Source of the DNA: Polynucleobacter yangtzensis
GTDB lineage: Bacteria > Pseudomonadota > Gammaproteobacteria > Burkholderiales > Burkholderiaceae
Direction of reading: 5' to 3'
Length of the DNA: 64,000 bases
Assembly: GCF_001595965.1 (NCBI RefSeq)
Contig: NZ_LOJI01000001.1
Location: 124,001-188,000, forward strand
In this document: one piece after another, positions 27,443-36,756 of the stretch
Layout: each line of letters begins with the position of its first letter
Position numbering within the stretch: the first letter of the stretch is position 1
Notes under the pieces: generated by a model
Told to the model about the DNA's origin: nothing
What the model saw: the letters and a program-made list of their open reading frames with translations, nothing else
Databases searched by the model: none
Program-made: the position numbers and the translations under genes

Positions 27443-28240
27443 TTAAGCAGAATCTGGTCTAGTCTTGCGTCCAATTTGATTTAGATCAATATAGGCCACG
27501 CTGTCTTTGGCCTTCGCTAGGTGCTTTCCAATGACCCAGGCATGCCCATAAACCACCTCTAAAGTGAGTTTTTGCGGCAAAGAACTCAATTCTGAAGTCT
27601 CTATGGGGGTGGAATGGATCAACTTGAGAGCGTTGATATCACCCAACAATAAGGCACTGTTTTCATAGTCTAGGGTTAGGTACTCCATATCCATTACCGG
27701 ATCTGAAAACCGCTCAGCAAGCAACGCATCGCCCATGTCATGCATGTCCCAAGGGCTTAATAGATTTTTCAGCTTTAACTCTGAAAGGGATATTGAGCGC
27801 AACTCTTTCCCGGTATCGGGGCCCAGATAGCTAAATGCAATTAATCCACCCTCACGCAGGACGCGCCAACACTCGTGTAGAAATTCTTTTGGGTCTGCCA
27901 GATCGTGCAATAGAAGATCACTAAAAATCAAATCAACAGAATTATCAGAAAGATCAAATTTTCCCGACGATGTGTAATCGGCTAAAGAGCTAGTGCTAGC
28001 TCCAAATAGTGAGCGCCAATGTGTGACTGCTTTAGCGCGCCACATTGCAAAACCAGAAACACTCTCATCTACGAGGCTTATTAGGCGCGCCCTTGGGTAG
28101 CGCTTGGCAAATGTATTCAAATGCTTTCCGGGAAAGTCCGGCACTATCAAAATATCTTTTACATCGAGCTTAACTATGTCTAACTTCTGCAGCATGCGAT
28201 CTGCAATTTCGTCTTGTAACCATTTGATGGGCTGGGTCAT
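27443..28240 (-). CDS. BioC-like methyltransferase with degenerate SAM motif
   Basis: A class I methyltransferase-like protein of 265 residues from ATG 28240. The C-terminal half resembles malonyl-ACP methyltransferase BioC (VDLIFSDLLLHDLADP, ECWRVLREGGLIAFSYLGPDT). However, SAM motif I, normally of the GCGxG form, reads ILIVPDFPGKH here, so SAM binding is doubtful or altered. BioC would start biotin synthesis; no other biotin synthesis gene is nearby. It is divergent from comF with only 23 bases between the starts. Upstream in-frame codons to 28315 are unlikely because they overlap comF. Confidence 0.75.
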   Translation of the reverse strand: MTQPIKWLQDEIADRMLQKLDIVKLDVKDILIVPDFPGKHLNTFAKRYPRARLISLVDESVSGFAMWRAKAVTHWRSLFGASTSSLADYTSSGKFDLSDNSVDLIFSDLLLHDLADPKEFLHECWRVLREGGLIAFSYLGPDTGKELRSISLSELKLKNLLSPWDMHDMGDALLAERFSDPVMDMEYLTLDYENSALLLGDINALKLIHSTPIETSELSSLPQKLTLEVVYGHAWVIGKHLAKAKDSVAYIDLNQIGRKTRPDSA

Positions 28241-28263
28241 CGGCTCAGTATACTCAGCGCCCC

Positions 28264-29025
28264 ATGCAATTTCCAGAGAACATTTTTGAAGCGATTTGTG
28301 ACCGGCTTTTACCAACGGCTTGCATTGCTTGTCATCAGTTTCAGCATCGTTCGATTTGCAATAACTGTTTAGGCGCTTTGCGATATGAAGGCTTGTTTAA
28401 CTATCAGTGCTGCTATCAATGCGGCGTCACACTTCAGCCCGAAGAAATTGCCCAGCAATATTGCGCACCCTGCCAAATATCTGAACCCTATTTTGATGAA
28501 ACTTATTGCTTAGATCGCTACACAGGCATTCTTCAATCGCCATTGCATGAGTTTAAGTATCAAAAACGCATTGCTTATGGCCATGCACTCAGCAGCGCCT
28601 GGAACATGCTTATCTCTTCGCAACTTGAACACATTGACTCAAGTTATTTGCTACCTGTTCCATTAAGCATCCAAAATTTGGCGCAACGTGGCTTTAATCA
28701 AAGCTGGGAAATTGCTAAACGAATTAAATGTGGGCGGCATATTCAGAAATCACCCTACATACTGAAGCGTCACCATTATTCCGAACACCAGGCTGGAAGC
28801 AATCTTGAAGACCGACATCTATCCATTAAAGGAATGTTTTATGTTGAAGCAAAATATATCGAACAAATTCAAGATAAAACGGTCATCATCTTTGATGATG
28901 TTATGACTAGCGGAGCAACCCTAAATGAAATTTCCCGCATTCTGAAGGACAATGGCGTATATCGCGTAATCAATTGGGTACTTCTCAGGGCTGCGCGACC
29001 AATCGAAAGAGTGCAACATGTTTAA
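28264..29025 (+). CDS. comF: ComF family phosphoribosyltransferase-like protein
   Basis: A 253-residue protein with an N-terminal double zinc ribbon (CIACH...CNNC at about 17-35; CCYQCG...CAPC at about 48-71) and a C-terminal phosphoribosyltransferase fold with the PRPP loop VIIFDDVMTSGAT. ComF is needed for DNA uptake in naturally competent bacteria, but homologues exist widely and the reaction is unknown. The stop overlaps trmL by eight bases. Confidence 0.93.
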   Translation: MQFPENIFEAICDRLLPTACIACHQFQHRSICNNCLGALRYEGLFNYQCCYQCGVTLQPEEIAQQYCAPCQISEPYFDETYCLDRYTGILQSPLHEFKYQKRIAYGHALSSAWNMLISSQLEHIDSSYLLPVPLSIQNLAQRGFNQSWEIAKRIKCGRHIQKSPYILKRHHYSEHQAGSNLEDRHLSIKGMFYVEAKYIEQIQDKTVIIFDDVMTSGATLNEISRILKDNGVYRVINWVLLRAARPIERVQHV

Positions 29026-29488
29026 TATCGTTTTATTCGAACCAGAAATTCCTCCCAATACCGGGAACATCATTCGCCTCTGTGCAAACACTGGTGCGAA
29101 ATTACATCTAATAGAGCCTCTTGGTTTTCCGATGGAGGATGCAAAGCTTCGCAGAGCTGGCTTGGACTATCACGAATTTGCAAGAGTCAAAGTTCATCAA
29201 AATTGGGCTGAGTTTTTACAAAATGAGAAACCCAATCCTGAACATCTTTTTGCATTGACCACCAAAGGGTCAGGAAAATTTCATGAGGGCAAATATTCAC
29301 CCAATGATTACTTTGTCTTTGGTTCTGAAACCAAAGGTATTACAGATGAAGTAAGAAATTCCATCCCGGAAACTAATCGCATGCGTCTTGCAATGCAAGA
29401 TAGTAGCCGTAGCTTAAATCTATCTAATACAGTGGCAATCGTTGTGTATGAAGCATGGCGCCAAAATGGCCTTGCTGGTGGTCAATAA
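29018..29488 (+). CDS. trmL: tRNA (cytidine34-2'-O)-methyltransferase
   Basis: SPOUT-family enzyme that methylates the wobble ribose of tRNA-Leu. The 156-residue product shows the three SPOUT motifs: PEIPPNTGNIIRLCANTG, FGSETKGI and the knot end LRLAMQDSSRSLNLSNTVAIV-like region (RLAMQDSSRSLNLSNTVAI). Length fits the family. It overlaps comF and is convergent with gpsA, 22 bases apart. Confidence 0.96.
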   Translation: MFNIVLFEPEIPPNTGNIIRLCANTGAKLHLIEPLGFPMEDAKLRRAGLDYHEFARVKVHQNWAEFLQNEKPNPEHLFALTTKGSGKFHEGKYSPNDYFVFGSETKGITDEVRNSIPETNRMRLAMQDSSRSLNLSNTVAIVVYEAWRQNGLAGGQ

Positions 29489-29510
29489 CAAGCTGACCTA
29501 GGAACCGCGC

Positions 29511-30533
29511 TTAAGATTCGATTTTGGGATCGCGCCCCATGAGCTTCTTAACGGCATCATGTGGTTTTAATTTTCCAGACAATACTTCGCCCATCATGGC
29601 AGTAATAGGCATCTCTACATCAAGACGTTTGGCTAAGTCTCCAACAGCTTGAGCGCACAGCACACCCTCAGCAACATGGCCAAGACTAGCAAGTATTTCG
29701 GACAATGATTTTCCAGCGGCAAGCTCAAGACCAACGCGACGATTACGAGACAGATCTCCTGTTGCGGTCAAAATTAAATCACCGACTCCAGTTAAACCCA
29801 TACAAGTTTCAGACTTGCCACCTGCAGCCTTTACTAGACGCATCATTTCAGCCAAACCGCGTGTCAACACTGCGGCGCGAGCATTCAGACCTAAATCTAA
29901 ACCATCGCCAATACCTGCGGCGATAGCCAAGACGTTCTTAATGGCGCCACCCAATTCAACGCCGATCAAATCATCACTTGAGTAAACGCGCATATTACCG
30001 TGATGGAAGGCAGCTTGAACAACCTCGCAAAGTTTTACAGATTTACTTGCGACAGTTAAGGCACAAGGCATGCCCGCACCAACCTCACGGGCAAAGCTAG
30101 GGCCAGACAAGGCGCCATACGAATGCGTTATGCCATGTGAGTGAATTTTGCTTTCACGCTCTACTACTTGATGCGGCAACAAAGCAGTATCAGGCTCTAG
30201 GCCTTTGCATAGCCAAATAATATTGAGAGGGTGTTCGGCAGCTTTTAAGACATGAGCAATTGTTTCAGAAAGCCCAGACATTGGCGTAGCAATGACTAAA
30301 AGATCATCGCTCGAAAGTCTTTTAATTGCAGCAGCAAAATCGCTCTCGAGTTTTAATCCTTCGGGTAATTGAATGCCTGAAAGGTATTCACGGTTTTCAC
30401 CGCTCTTTTGAATATCTTGTAATTGCTGCTGGCTGCGAGACCATAAACAGACATCACCTTCATTGAGATGGCGAGTAGCCTGTGCGGCCATCGCCGTTCC
30501 CCAAGCGCCAGCACCAAGCAGTGTCACTTTCAT
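29511..30533 (-). CDS. gpsA: glycerol-3-phosphate dehydrogenase [NAD(P)+]
   Basis: Makes sn-glycerol 3-phosphate for phospholipid synthesis. I use ATG 30533 (MKVTLLGAGAWGTA), giving 340 residues. The Rossmann motif GAGAWGTA is at 7-14, and the C-terminal domain has the catalytic Lys in GAIKNVLAIAAG and the substrate segment GLTGVGDLILTATGDLSRNRR. It follows secB by 23 bases, a standard proteobacterial pair. Confidence 0.97.
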   Translation of the reverse strand: MKVTLLGAGAWGTAMAAQATRHLNEGDVCLWSRSQQQLQDIQKSGENREYLSGIQLPEGLKLESDFAAAIKRLSSDDLLVIATPMSGLSETIAHVLKAAEHPLNIIWLCKGLEPDTALLPHQVVERESKIHSHGITHSYGALSGPSFAREVGAGMPCALTVASKSVKLCEVVQAAFHHGNMRVYSSDDLIGVELGGAIKNVLAIAAGIGDGLDLGLNARAAVLTRGLAEMMRLVKAAGGKSETCMGLTGVGDLILTATGDLSRNRRVGLELAAGKSLSEILASLGHVAEGVLCAQAVGDLAKRLDVEMPITAMMGEVLSGKLKPHDAVKKLMGRDPKIES

Positions 30534-30556
30534 GATCTGTGGGCCCACTTAAAAAC

Positions 30557-31069
30557 TTAGTGAGGCTTACTTTCTGTTGCTGCGCCTTCTTTTGCAGCGG
30601 CTTCTTGTTGAGCCTGCATCAAACGATGCTCATACATGCCATGGAAATTGATTTCATTCAAATGAATTGGCTGGAAGCCTGCACGACTAATAATGTCGGC
30701 GATATTTGAACGCAAGTATGGGTACAAAATAGTTGGGCAAGCAATGCCGAGCATTGGATCAATTTGTTCAACAGGGATATTGCTGAACTCAAAAATACCT
30801 GCTTGTTTAGCTTCAACCAAGAACAATACTTTTGTATCCACCTTAGCAGTCACAGTAGAGCTCAAAGCCACCTCGAAGATTCCTTCGCTTAAAGGAGCAA
30901 CGGAAATATCAATCTCTACTTGCACTTGAGGCTCAGATGCAACCAACAAAATCTGTGGTGCATTTGGCTGCTCAAGCGACAAATCTTTTAGATAAATGCG
31001 CTGAATACGAAATCCAGGCTCTTTAGATTGTTCGATGCTCTCTTGGGGTGCTGAGGATTGTTCGGTCAT
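30557..31069 (-). CDS. secB: protein-export chaperone SecB
   Basis: Tetrameric cytosolic chaperone that hands unfolded precursors to SecA. The 170-residue product has the conserved strand [17 protein letters not shown] near residue 23 and the [21 protein letters not shown]-terminal region. Its N-terminus is a 20-residue polar extension, and the C-terminus is Ala/Glu-rich. It lies between grxC and gpsA, as in most beta- and gamma-proteobacteria. Confidence 0.96.
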   Translation of the reverse strand: MTEQSSAPQESIEQSKEPGFRIQRIYLKDLSLEQPNAPQILLVASEPQVQVEIDISVAPLSEGIFEVALSSTVTAKVDTKVLFLVEAKQAGIFEFSNIPVEQIDPMLGIACPTILYPYLRSNIADIISRAGFQPIHLNEINFHGMYEHRLMQAQQEAAAKEGAATESKPH

Positions 31070-31098
31070 TACTAACTTTCTTTTGTATGTTTAATCTA

Positions 31099-31353
31099 TT
31101 AAGCCAACAAAGGATCAAGCTTGCCGGCGCGATCCAATGCAACTAAGTCGTCATAGCCACCAACGTGGGTGTCGCCAATGTAAATTTGCGGGACTGTGCG
31201 GCGACCAGTGCGGGTCATCATGATCTCTCGCTGAGATGGATCACGATCAATCAAAATCTTCTCTAAGTTCGCGACGCCTTTTTTGTGCAATAGCTTTTCT
31301 GCCATGACGCAATATGGGCAAACCTGGGTGCTGTACATCGTTACTGGGGGCAT
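31099..31353 (-). CDS. grxC: glutaredoxin 3
   Basis: Glutathione-dependent dithiol oxidoreductase. The 84-residue product has the CPYC active site at 12-15, the cis-Pro segment RTVPQIYIGDTHVGGYDDL and the glutathione-binding GG. It is 9 bases after the rhodanese gene and 29 before secB. Glutathione is made by gshA and gshB in this window. Confidence 0.97.
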   Translation of the reverse strand: MPPVTMYSTQVCPYCVMAEKLLHKKGVANLEKILIDRDPSQREIMMTRTGRRTVPQIYIGDTHVGGYDDLVALDRAGKLDPLLA

Positions 31354-31362
31354 TATTTTTCC

Positions 31363-31779
31363 TTACTTCACCAAGGGAAGAGCTGCTGCCTTCCAAGCCT
31401 GCACGCCACCATCCAATACACCCACCTCTACGAAACCCAACTTTTGAGCTTCAGCAAGGAGTTTGCGGGATTGAGTGCCAGTGTCACAGACCAGGACAAC
31501 AGGCAGCTTACGGTCTAACTTCAGCTTTTCAATTGCGGCGGTCAAGGCGGAAGAATTGGCAAATTTAGCGCCAGGGAGGTGCCCAGTTTTGTACTCCTCC
31601 TCGGAACGCAGATCAAGTACGTACGCTTTGCGACGATTAATCCAAATCGTCGCCTCTGTAGGCGACAAGCCTTTTCCGCCAATAAGCGTAGATAATGTGG
31701 GTAGGAAAAGCGCTGCGCCCGAAACCAGTAGTAGGGCAATAAGCGCTAAATTATCAATTTGCGTGAGAAAGTTCATCAC
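31363..31779 (-). CDS. membrane-anchored rhodanese-like protein
   Basis: A 138-residue protein with one N-terminal membrane helix (about 8-30) and a rhodanese domain containing the CH2A-like VLDLRSEEEYKTGHLPGA stretch and an active-site loop with Cys98 (CDTGTQSR). Rhodaneses transfer sulfane sulfur; the physiological acceptor is unknown. The rhodanese-grxC-secB-gpsA order is typical for this group. It is divergent from gpmA with 19 bases between. Confidence 0.92.
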   Translation of the reverse strand: MMNFLTQIDNLALIALLLVSGAALFLPTLSTLIGGKGLSPTEATIWINRRKAYVLDLRSEEEYKTGHLPGAKFANSSALTAAIEKLKLDRKLPVVLVCDTGTQSRKLLAEAQKLGFVEVGVLDGGVQAWKAAALPLVK

Positions 31780-31798
31780 CGGATTATAGAATGGCTCT

Positions 31799-32488
31799 AT
31801 GAAACAACTTGTCCTTATTCGTCATGGCGAATCCGCCTGGAACCTTGAAAACCGCTTCACTGGCTGGGCGGACGTTGACTTAACCCCAAAAGGCGCAGAA
31901 CAGGCCCTAGCAGCAGGTGCAAACCTCAAAAAAGCGGGCTATGAATTCGATATTGCCTATACCTCTGTTTTAAGACGCGCTATTCGCACCCTCTGGAATG
32001 TGCAAGACACTATGGATCTCATGTGGCTTCCAGTTGTGCATAGCTGGCGACTGAATGAACGGCACTATGGAGCCCTCACTGGACTCAATAAAGCAGAAAC
32101 AGCAACGAAGTATGGTGATGAACAAGTTCACATCTGGCGACGCTCATATGACGTACGCCCTCCTTTGCTGGAAAACGAAGATGAGCGCAATCCTAAGAAT
32201 GATCCTCGTTACTCCAAACTCAATACCTCCGATATTCCATTGGGTGAGTGTCTGAAGGATAACGTTGAGCGTGTATTGCCATTGTGGAATGAATCGATTG
32301 CTCCAGCGCTCAAAGCTGGCAAGCGCGTTTTATTAGTTGCTCACGGCAATAGCATTCGTTCTCTCATTAAGTATTTAGATCAAATGTCTGATGAAGCCAT
32401 TATGGAAGTCAACGTTCCAAATGGTATCCCACTGGTTTACGAATTAGACGATGACCTTAAGCCTATTCAACATTTTTATTTGGATTAA
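31799..32488 (+). CDS. gpmA: 2,3-bisphosphoglycerate-dependent phosphoglycerate mutase
   Basis: Interconverts 3- and 2-phosphoglycerate in glycolysis. The 229-residue product has the phosphohistidine motif [10 protein letters not shown] with catalytic His9, the [11 protein letters not shown] segment and the second His in [14 protein letters not shown]. Length fits the family exactly. It is followed by the S41 protease after 12 bases and is probably co-transcribed. Confidence 0.97.
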   Translation: MKQLVLIRHGESAWNLENRFTGWADVDLTPKGAEQALAAGANLKKAGYEFDIAYTSVLRRAIRTLWNVQDTMDLMWLPVVHSWRLNERHYGALTGLNKAETATKYGDEQVHIWRRSYDVRPPLLENEDERNPKNDPRYSKLNTSDIPLGECLKDNVERVLPLWNESIAPALKAGKRVLLVAHGNSIRSLIKYLDQMSDEAIMEVNVPNGIPLVYELDDDLKPIQHFYLD

Positions 32489-32500
32489 AACAAAAGAGCT

Positions 32501-33934
32501 ATGCGCCAATTTCTAAAGAATTTTGCACTGATCGCAGTTGGTCTTATTGCTGGAGTTGCAGCAACGATCCAGCTCTCCGCGACCGCCCAGCAAGGCGCCC
32601 AGCTCCCACTGGATGAACTGCGCACACTGTCCAATGTCTTTGCACAGATTAAACGTGAGTATGTGGAGCCGATTGAAGACAAGCAATTATTGACAGATGC
32701 TGTCAAAGGAATGGTAAGTAGTCTTGATCCGCATTCCACCTTCTTAGACAAAAAAGATTTTTCAGAAATGCAGGAACAAACATCTGGAAAATTTGCTGGT
32801 CTCGGTATTGAAATTACATCTGAAGATGGTGTAGTGAAGGTGTTAAATCCCATTGAAGACAGCCCAGCAGCTCGTGCAGGTCTGCAGGCAGGAGATTTAA
32901 TTACACGTCTAGACGATAAGCCAGTACGCGGTATGTCTCTCGATAAAGCTGTCCGTACTATGCGTGGCACACCGGGAACCAAAATTACTTTGACAGTATT
33001 CCGCAAGAGTGAAGAGCGCAGCTTCCCAGTAACAATTACTCGTGCAGAAATTAAAGTTCAATCAGTCAAAACTAAAATTCTCGACAACGATATTGCTTGG
33101 GTACGTATCACTAGTTTTCAGGAGCGCACCGTTCCTGATCTTGCTAAAAAATTAACTGATATCGCCAATCAAGATCCAAAACTCAAAGGCATCATTCTTG
33201 ACCTGCGTAATAATGGCGGCGGTTTATTGCAAGGTGCCGTCGGAGTGGCTGCAGCGTTCTTGCCAGCAGATGCAATTATTGTCTCTACCAAGGGCCAATC
33301 CCCAGATTCGAAGCAAGTATTCAATGCCACTCCAGCCATGTACCGCTTGAATGAACCTGGCGACCCACTAGCGGGCGTACCAGCCATCTTCAAGAAGTTG
33401 CCTATGGTGGTGTTGGTAAATGCCTATTCCGCCTCAGCCTCTGAGATTGTGGCTGGCGCACTTCAGGATTACAAACGCGCAACCATTATCGGCAAAACAA
33501 CTTTTGGTAAGGGCTCAGTACAAACCGTTCGCCCTCTGACTAATGATTCAGCGCTCAAAATTACTACCGCTTACTACTACACCCCTAGCGGTAAATCGAT
33601 TCAGGCTTTTGGCGTTAAACCAGACATTCCGGTAGATCAAAATAAAGATGGTGATCCTGATGATGTTTTGATCACTCGTGAGATTGATAGCGAGAAGCAT
33701 CTGCGTAACAAACAATCTGCTGAAGACAAGCTCATTAAAGATCGCGAGCAACGTCGTCTTGAAGAGTTGCAACGTATTGAAGAAAAAAATGCGAAGAAAA
33801 CTCCTGAGGAAAAAGAGAAAGATAAAAATAAGAAGCCGCCAGAGCTTGGCAGCGCAGATGATTTCATGCTTTCTCAGGCGGTGGCCTTTATTAATGGCCA
33901 GCCAGTGAAGCGCTCATCCTCTAAGCTTGAATAA
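32501..33934 (+). CDS. S41 carboxy-terminal processing protease
   Basis: Exported Ser-Lys protease of the CtpA/Prc type that trims or degrades periplasmic proteins. The 477 residues comprise a signal/anchor (about 1-30), a PDZ domain (about 95-170, GLGIEITSEDG...SPAARAGLQAGD) and the S41 domain with catalytic Ser in AYSASASEIVAGAL and Lys in GKTTFGKGSVQT. The C-terminal region is highly charged and lysine-rich. It resembles CtpA of the short family rather than enteric Prc. Confidence 0.95.
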   Translation: MRQFLKNFALIAVGLIAGVAATIQLSATAQQGAQLPLDELRTLSNVFAQIKREYVEPIEDKQLLTDAVKGMVSSLDPHSTFLDKKDFSEMQEQTSGKFAGLGIEITSEDGVVKVLNPIEDSPAARAGLQAGDLITRLDDKPVRGMSLDKAVRTMRGTPGTKITLTVFRKSEERSFPVTITRAEIKVQSVKTKILDNDIAWVRITSFQERTVPDLAKKLTDIANQDPKLKGIILDLRNNGGGLLQGAVGVAAAFLPADAIIVSTKGQSPDSKQVFNATPAMYRLNEPGDPLAGVPAIFKKLPMVVLVNAYSASASEIVAGALQDYKRATIIGKTTFGKGSVQTVRPLTNDSALKITTAYYYTPSGKSIQAFGVKPDIPVDQNKDGDPDDVLITREIDSEKHLRNKQSAEDKLIKDREQRRLEELQRIEEKNAKKTPEEKEKDKNKKPPELGSADDFMLSQAVAFINGQPVKRSSSKLE

Positions 33935-33955
33935 TTTTTAGCTTACGGCTAGCGC

Positions 33956-34708
33956 ATGAATGACGAGCAGTTACTTCGCTACTCCAGGCATTTATTGCTG
34001 GAAGAAATTGATGTTGTCGGCCAAGAAAAACTGCTCGACGCACATGTATTAGTAATTGGCGCTGGCGGCCTGGGCAGTGCGGCCGCGCCTTACTTGGCAG
34101 CAGCAGGAGTAGGTCACATCACACTGATAGATCATGATGCAGTAGAGCTGACGAATTTGCAGCGTCAAATCATGCATGCCGAAAGCAGTATTAGCAAAAG
34201 CAAAGTTGTCTCCGGAAAAGAATTTCTAGAACGACTTAATTCCACGATTCAAATCGAAACCATTCAAGCTAAAGCAACTAGCTCACTGCTGGATGAGTTA
34301 TTGCCGAGCGTGGATGTAGTTTTAGATTGCACAGATAATTTTTCAACTAGGCATCTGATTAATGCTGCCTGCGTTAAAAACAAAACTCCACTAGTGTCCG
34401 GATCGGCCCTCAAATTTGATGGTCAAGTCAGCGTTTTTGATCCACGTAACTCAAAGTCACCATGCTATGCCTGCATCTTTTCGCCGGATGAGCAATTTGA
34501 AGAAGTCAGCTGCTCTAGCATGGGCATCTTCTCACCCTTGGTGGGAATTATTGGCGCCATGCAGGCGGCTCAGGCCCTGCAACTTTTAATTGGTTTTGGT
34601 GAAACCTTAGTGGGACGCATGCTGCTATGGAATGGGCGGACAACCCAGATTGATGAAATCCGCATTAGCCGCAATGGTGAGTGTTCGGTGTGCGGCTCAG
34701 CGCACTAA
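33956..34708 (+). CDS. HesA/MoeB/ThiF family adenylyltransferase
   Basis: E1-like enzyme that adenylates the C-terminus of a sulfur-carrier protein (ThiS or MoaD). The 250-residue product has the nucleotide loop GAGGLGSAAAPYLAAAG at about 36-52, the Arg finger region NLQRQIMHAE, the DCTDNFSTRHL motif and zinc cysteines in CYAC and CSVCG. ThiF and MoeB cannot be told apart from the sequence alone, so I give no symbol. It ends 4 bases before the convergent ptsI. Confidence 0.94.
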   Translation: MNDEQLLRYSRHLLLEEIDVVGQEKLLDAHVLVIGAGGLGSAAAPYLAAAGVGHITLIDHDAVELTNLQRQIMHAESSISKSKVVSGKEFLERLNSTIQIETIQAKATSSLLDELLPSVDVVLDCTDNFSTRHLINAACVKNKTPLVSGSALKFDGQVSVFDPRNSKSPCYACIFSPDEQFEEVSCSSMGIFSPLVGIIGAMQAAQALQLLIGFGETLVGRMLLWNGRTTQIDEIRISRNGECSVCGSAH

Positions 34709-34712
34709 GACC

Positions 34713-36464
34713 CTAAGAAAGCAAGCGTTCTAAAGCTTTCGCTTGCTCTTCGGGCTCATAAGCCCTTAATACTCTGGCTACACGAGCCTTTAATAGGCCT
34801 ACATTTGCCTGTAGGATCTCACGCTTTACCAATAGCAACTGACTAAAGTGCATTGAAAAATCGGTCAGGCCCAGCGCCAGCAATAACCTTGTTAATGCAG
34901 GATCACCAGCCATCTCACCACAAACGGCCACAGGTACATTTGCGCGTTTAGCTTGCTCAATGATATTTGCCAATAAGTTCAATATGGCTGGATGTAGGGG
35001 ATCGTATAAATGTGCAACAGCATGATCAGCTCGGTCGATCGCCAAGGTGTACTGAATTAAATCGTTAGTACCAATGGACAGGAAATCAAAGCGATTAATA
35101 AACAAAGGCAGCACTAAAGCGGCAGCCGGAATCTCAATCATGGCACCGACTTGAATATTCGGATTAAATGCTTTGCCGCGCTGATGCAATTGCTGCTTCG
35201 CTTTTTCAATCAACCTAAATGTTTCATCAATTTCTTTTGCATGCGCCAACATTGGAATCATGATGCGAGCCTGGCCATGTGCCGAAGCACGCAAGATCGC
35301 TCTTAACTGCGTTAAGAAAATTTCAGGTTCTGTTAAGGACCAGCGGATTGCTCGCAAACCTAGTGGTGACGTGCCTGTTTGCGAAATGTCACCGCCGCCG
35401 CCTAAAGCTTTATCAGCACCAACGTCGATCGTTCTGATATTGACAGGCAAGCCATGCATCAAATCTACTACACGGCGGTATTCTTGATATTGCTGCTCTT
35501 CGTCTGGCAAAGCCTGTTTGCGATCCATGAATAAAAATTCAGATCGAAATAGGCCAACACCTACGGCGCCTAACTTCACAGCCTGAATAGCATCTTCTGG
35601 CAACTCAATATTGGCGAATAACTCAATCTCAACTCGATCAGCTGTTTCAGTTTTGGCATGTTTTAACTGCTGGAGCTTGCGGGCTTCTTTTAAAACCTGA
35701 GTTTGTAATTTTCGATATTCGGCTAGCAGTTGCTCATCAGGAGCGACAACCACAACACCTCGCTCGCCATCCAATACGAGCCAGTCGCCATGACGAATCA
35801 TTTCGCTCGCATGACGCACGCCGACTACCGCAGGAATCTCCATACTTCGAGCCACAATAGCGGTATGGGAGGTCTTACCACCAAGGTCCGTTACAAAGCC
35901 TGTAAAGGCATGCTCTTTAAAACGCAACATGTCATGCGGAGCAATGTCATGGGCAACAATGATCGATTCAACCCCAACATCACTTCCGGGTAAGAAATCT
36001 GAATCATTTAAAGAATCTTTTTTCTGGGCATTTAATGCCTTAATCACACGCTCAGCAACCTGCCGAATATCATTTGCGCGCTCTTTTAGATATGCATCCT
36101 CAATATCTGCAAATTGCTCCAATAGATCATTGAGCTCAGTGGTTAAAGCCCAAGCGGCATTTAATCTCTGGGTGCGAATTAACTTAATCGGCTTCTCAGC
36201 CAACGCAGGGTCAGCCAATATCATGCCGTGCACATCTAAGAATGCCGCCATCTCTTGTGGCGCATCTTTAGGCAAGCCTTGACGCAACTGATCAAGCTCT
36301 AAACGTACTTGATCAAACGCATCCAACAACTTTTGAGCTTCAGCCTCTTCTTTACCTACCTCAACCAAGTGATGACTCACTTCTAATGCTGCACGAGATA
36401 TCAGCACGGCCTTGCCTATGGCAATGCCCTTTGATACCGGAATTCCGTGCAAAGCAAATGTCAT
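34713..36464 (-). CDS. ptsI: PTS enzyme I
   Basis: Takes phosphate from PEP and passes it to HPr. The 583-residue product has the phosphohistidine loop GGKTSHTAIVARS at about residue 195, and a C-terminal PEP-binding barrel with LFRSEFLFMDR, GTNDLIQYTLA and the end motif VAVCGEMAGDPALT. No sugar EIIB/EIIC is encoded in the window, so the relay is probably regulatory. It follows ptsH by 5 bases. Confidence 0.97.
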   Translation of the reverse strand: MTFALHGIPVSKGIAIGKAVLISRAALEVSHHLVEVGKEEAEAQKLLDAFDQVRLELDQLRQGLPKDAPQEMAAFLDVHGMILADPALAEKPIKLIRTQRLNAAWALTTELNDLLEQFADIEDAYLKERANDIRQVAERVIKALNAQKKDSLNDSDFLPGSDVGVESIIVAHDIAPHDMLRFKEHAFTGFVTDLGGKTSHTAIVARSMEIPAVVGVRHASEMIRHGDWLVLDGERGVVVVAPDEQLLAEYRKLQTQVLKEARKLQQLKHAKTETADRVEIELFANIELPEDAIQAVKLGAVGVGLFRSEFLFMDRKQALPDEEQQYQEYRRVVDLMHGLPVNIRTIDVGADKALGGGGDISQTGTSPLGLRAIRWSLTEPEIFLTQLRAILRASAHGQARIMIPMLAHAKEIDETFRLIEKAKQQLHQRGKAFNPNIQVGAMIEIPAAALVLPLFINRFDFLSIGTNDLIQYTLAIDRADHAVAHLYDPLHPAILNLLANIIEQAKRANVPVAVCGEMAGDPALTRLLLALGLTDFSMHFSQLLLVKREILQANVGLLKARVARVLRAYEPEEQAKALERLLS

Positions 36465-36469
36465 GCTAA

Positions 36470-36739
36470 TTACTCACCTTCGCCAAAGCGATCATTTATC
36501 AAAGCTGTCAGAGCCTGCATGGCTTCATCTTCTTTCTCACCTACAGTTTCAAGAGTGACAGTGCTGCCGATTCCAGCCGCCAACATCATGACGCCCATAA
36601 TGCTCTTGGCATTAATTTGACGCCCGTTACGTGACAAGAATATTTCACAGGGAAACTGTGCGGCTAATTGAGAAAGCTTTGCAGAAGCGCGAGCGTGCAA
36701 ACCCAACTTATTAATGATTTCAATTTCTGCGGTAGGCAT
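36470..36739 (-). CDS. ptsH: phosphocarrier protein HPr
   Basis: Relay protein between EI and EIIA proteins. The 89-residue product has His15 in LGLHARASA and the regulatory Ser46 in AKSIMGVMML, the target of HprK encoded at 3342-4328. Both sites are intact, so PEP- and ATP-dependent phosphorylation are both possible. It lies between the EIIA-Man gene and ptsI. Confidence 0.97.
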   Translation of the reverse strand: MPTAEIEIINKLGLHARASAKLSQLAAQFPCEIFLSRNGRQINAKSIMGVMMLAAGIGSTVTLETVGEKEDEAMQALTALINDRFGEGE

Positions 36740-36756
36740 TTTGAGATGGACCCTCT

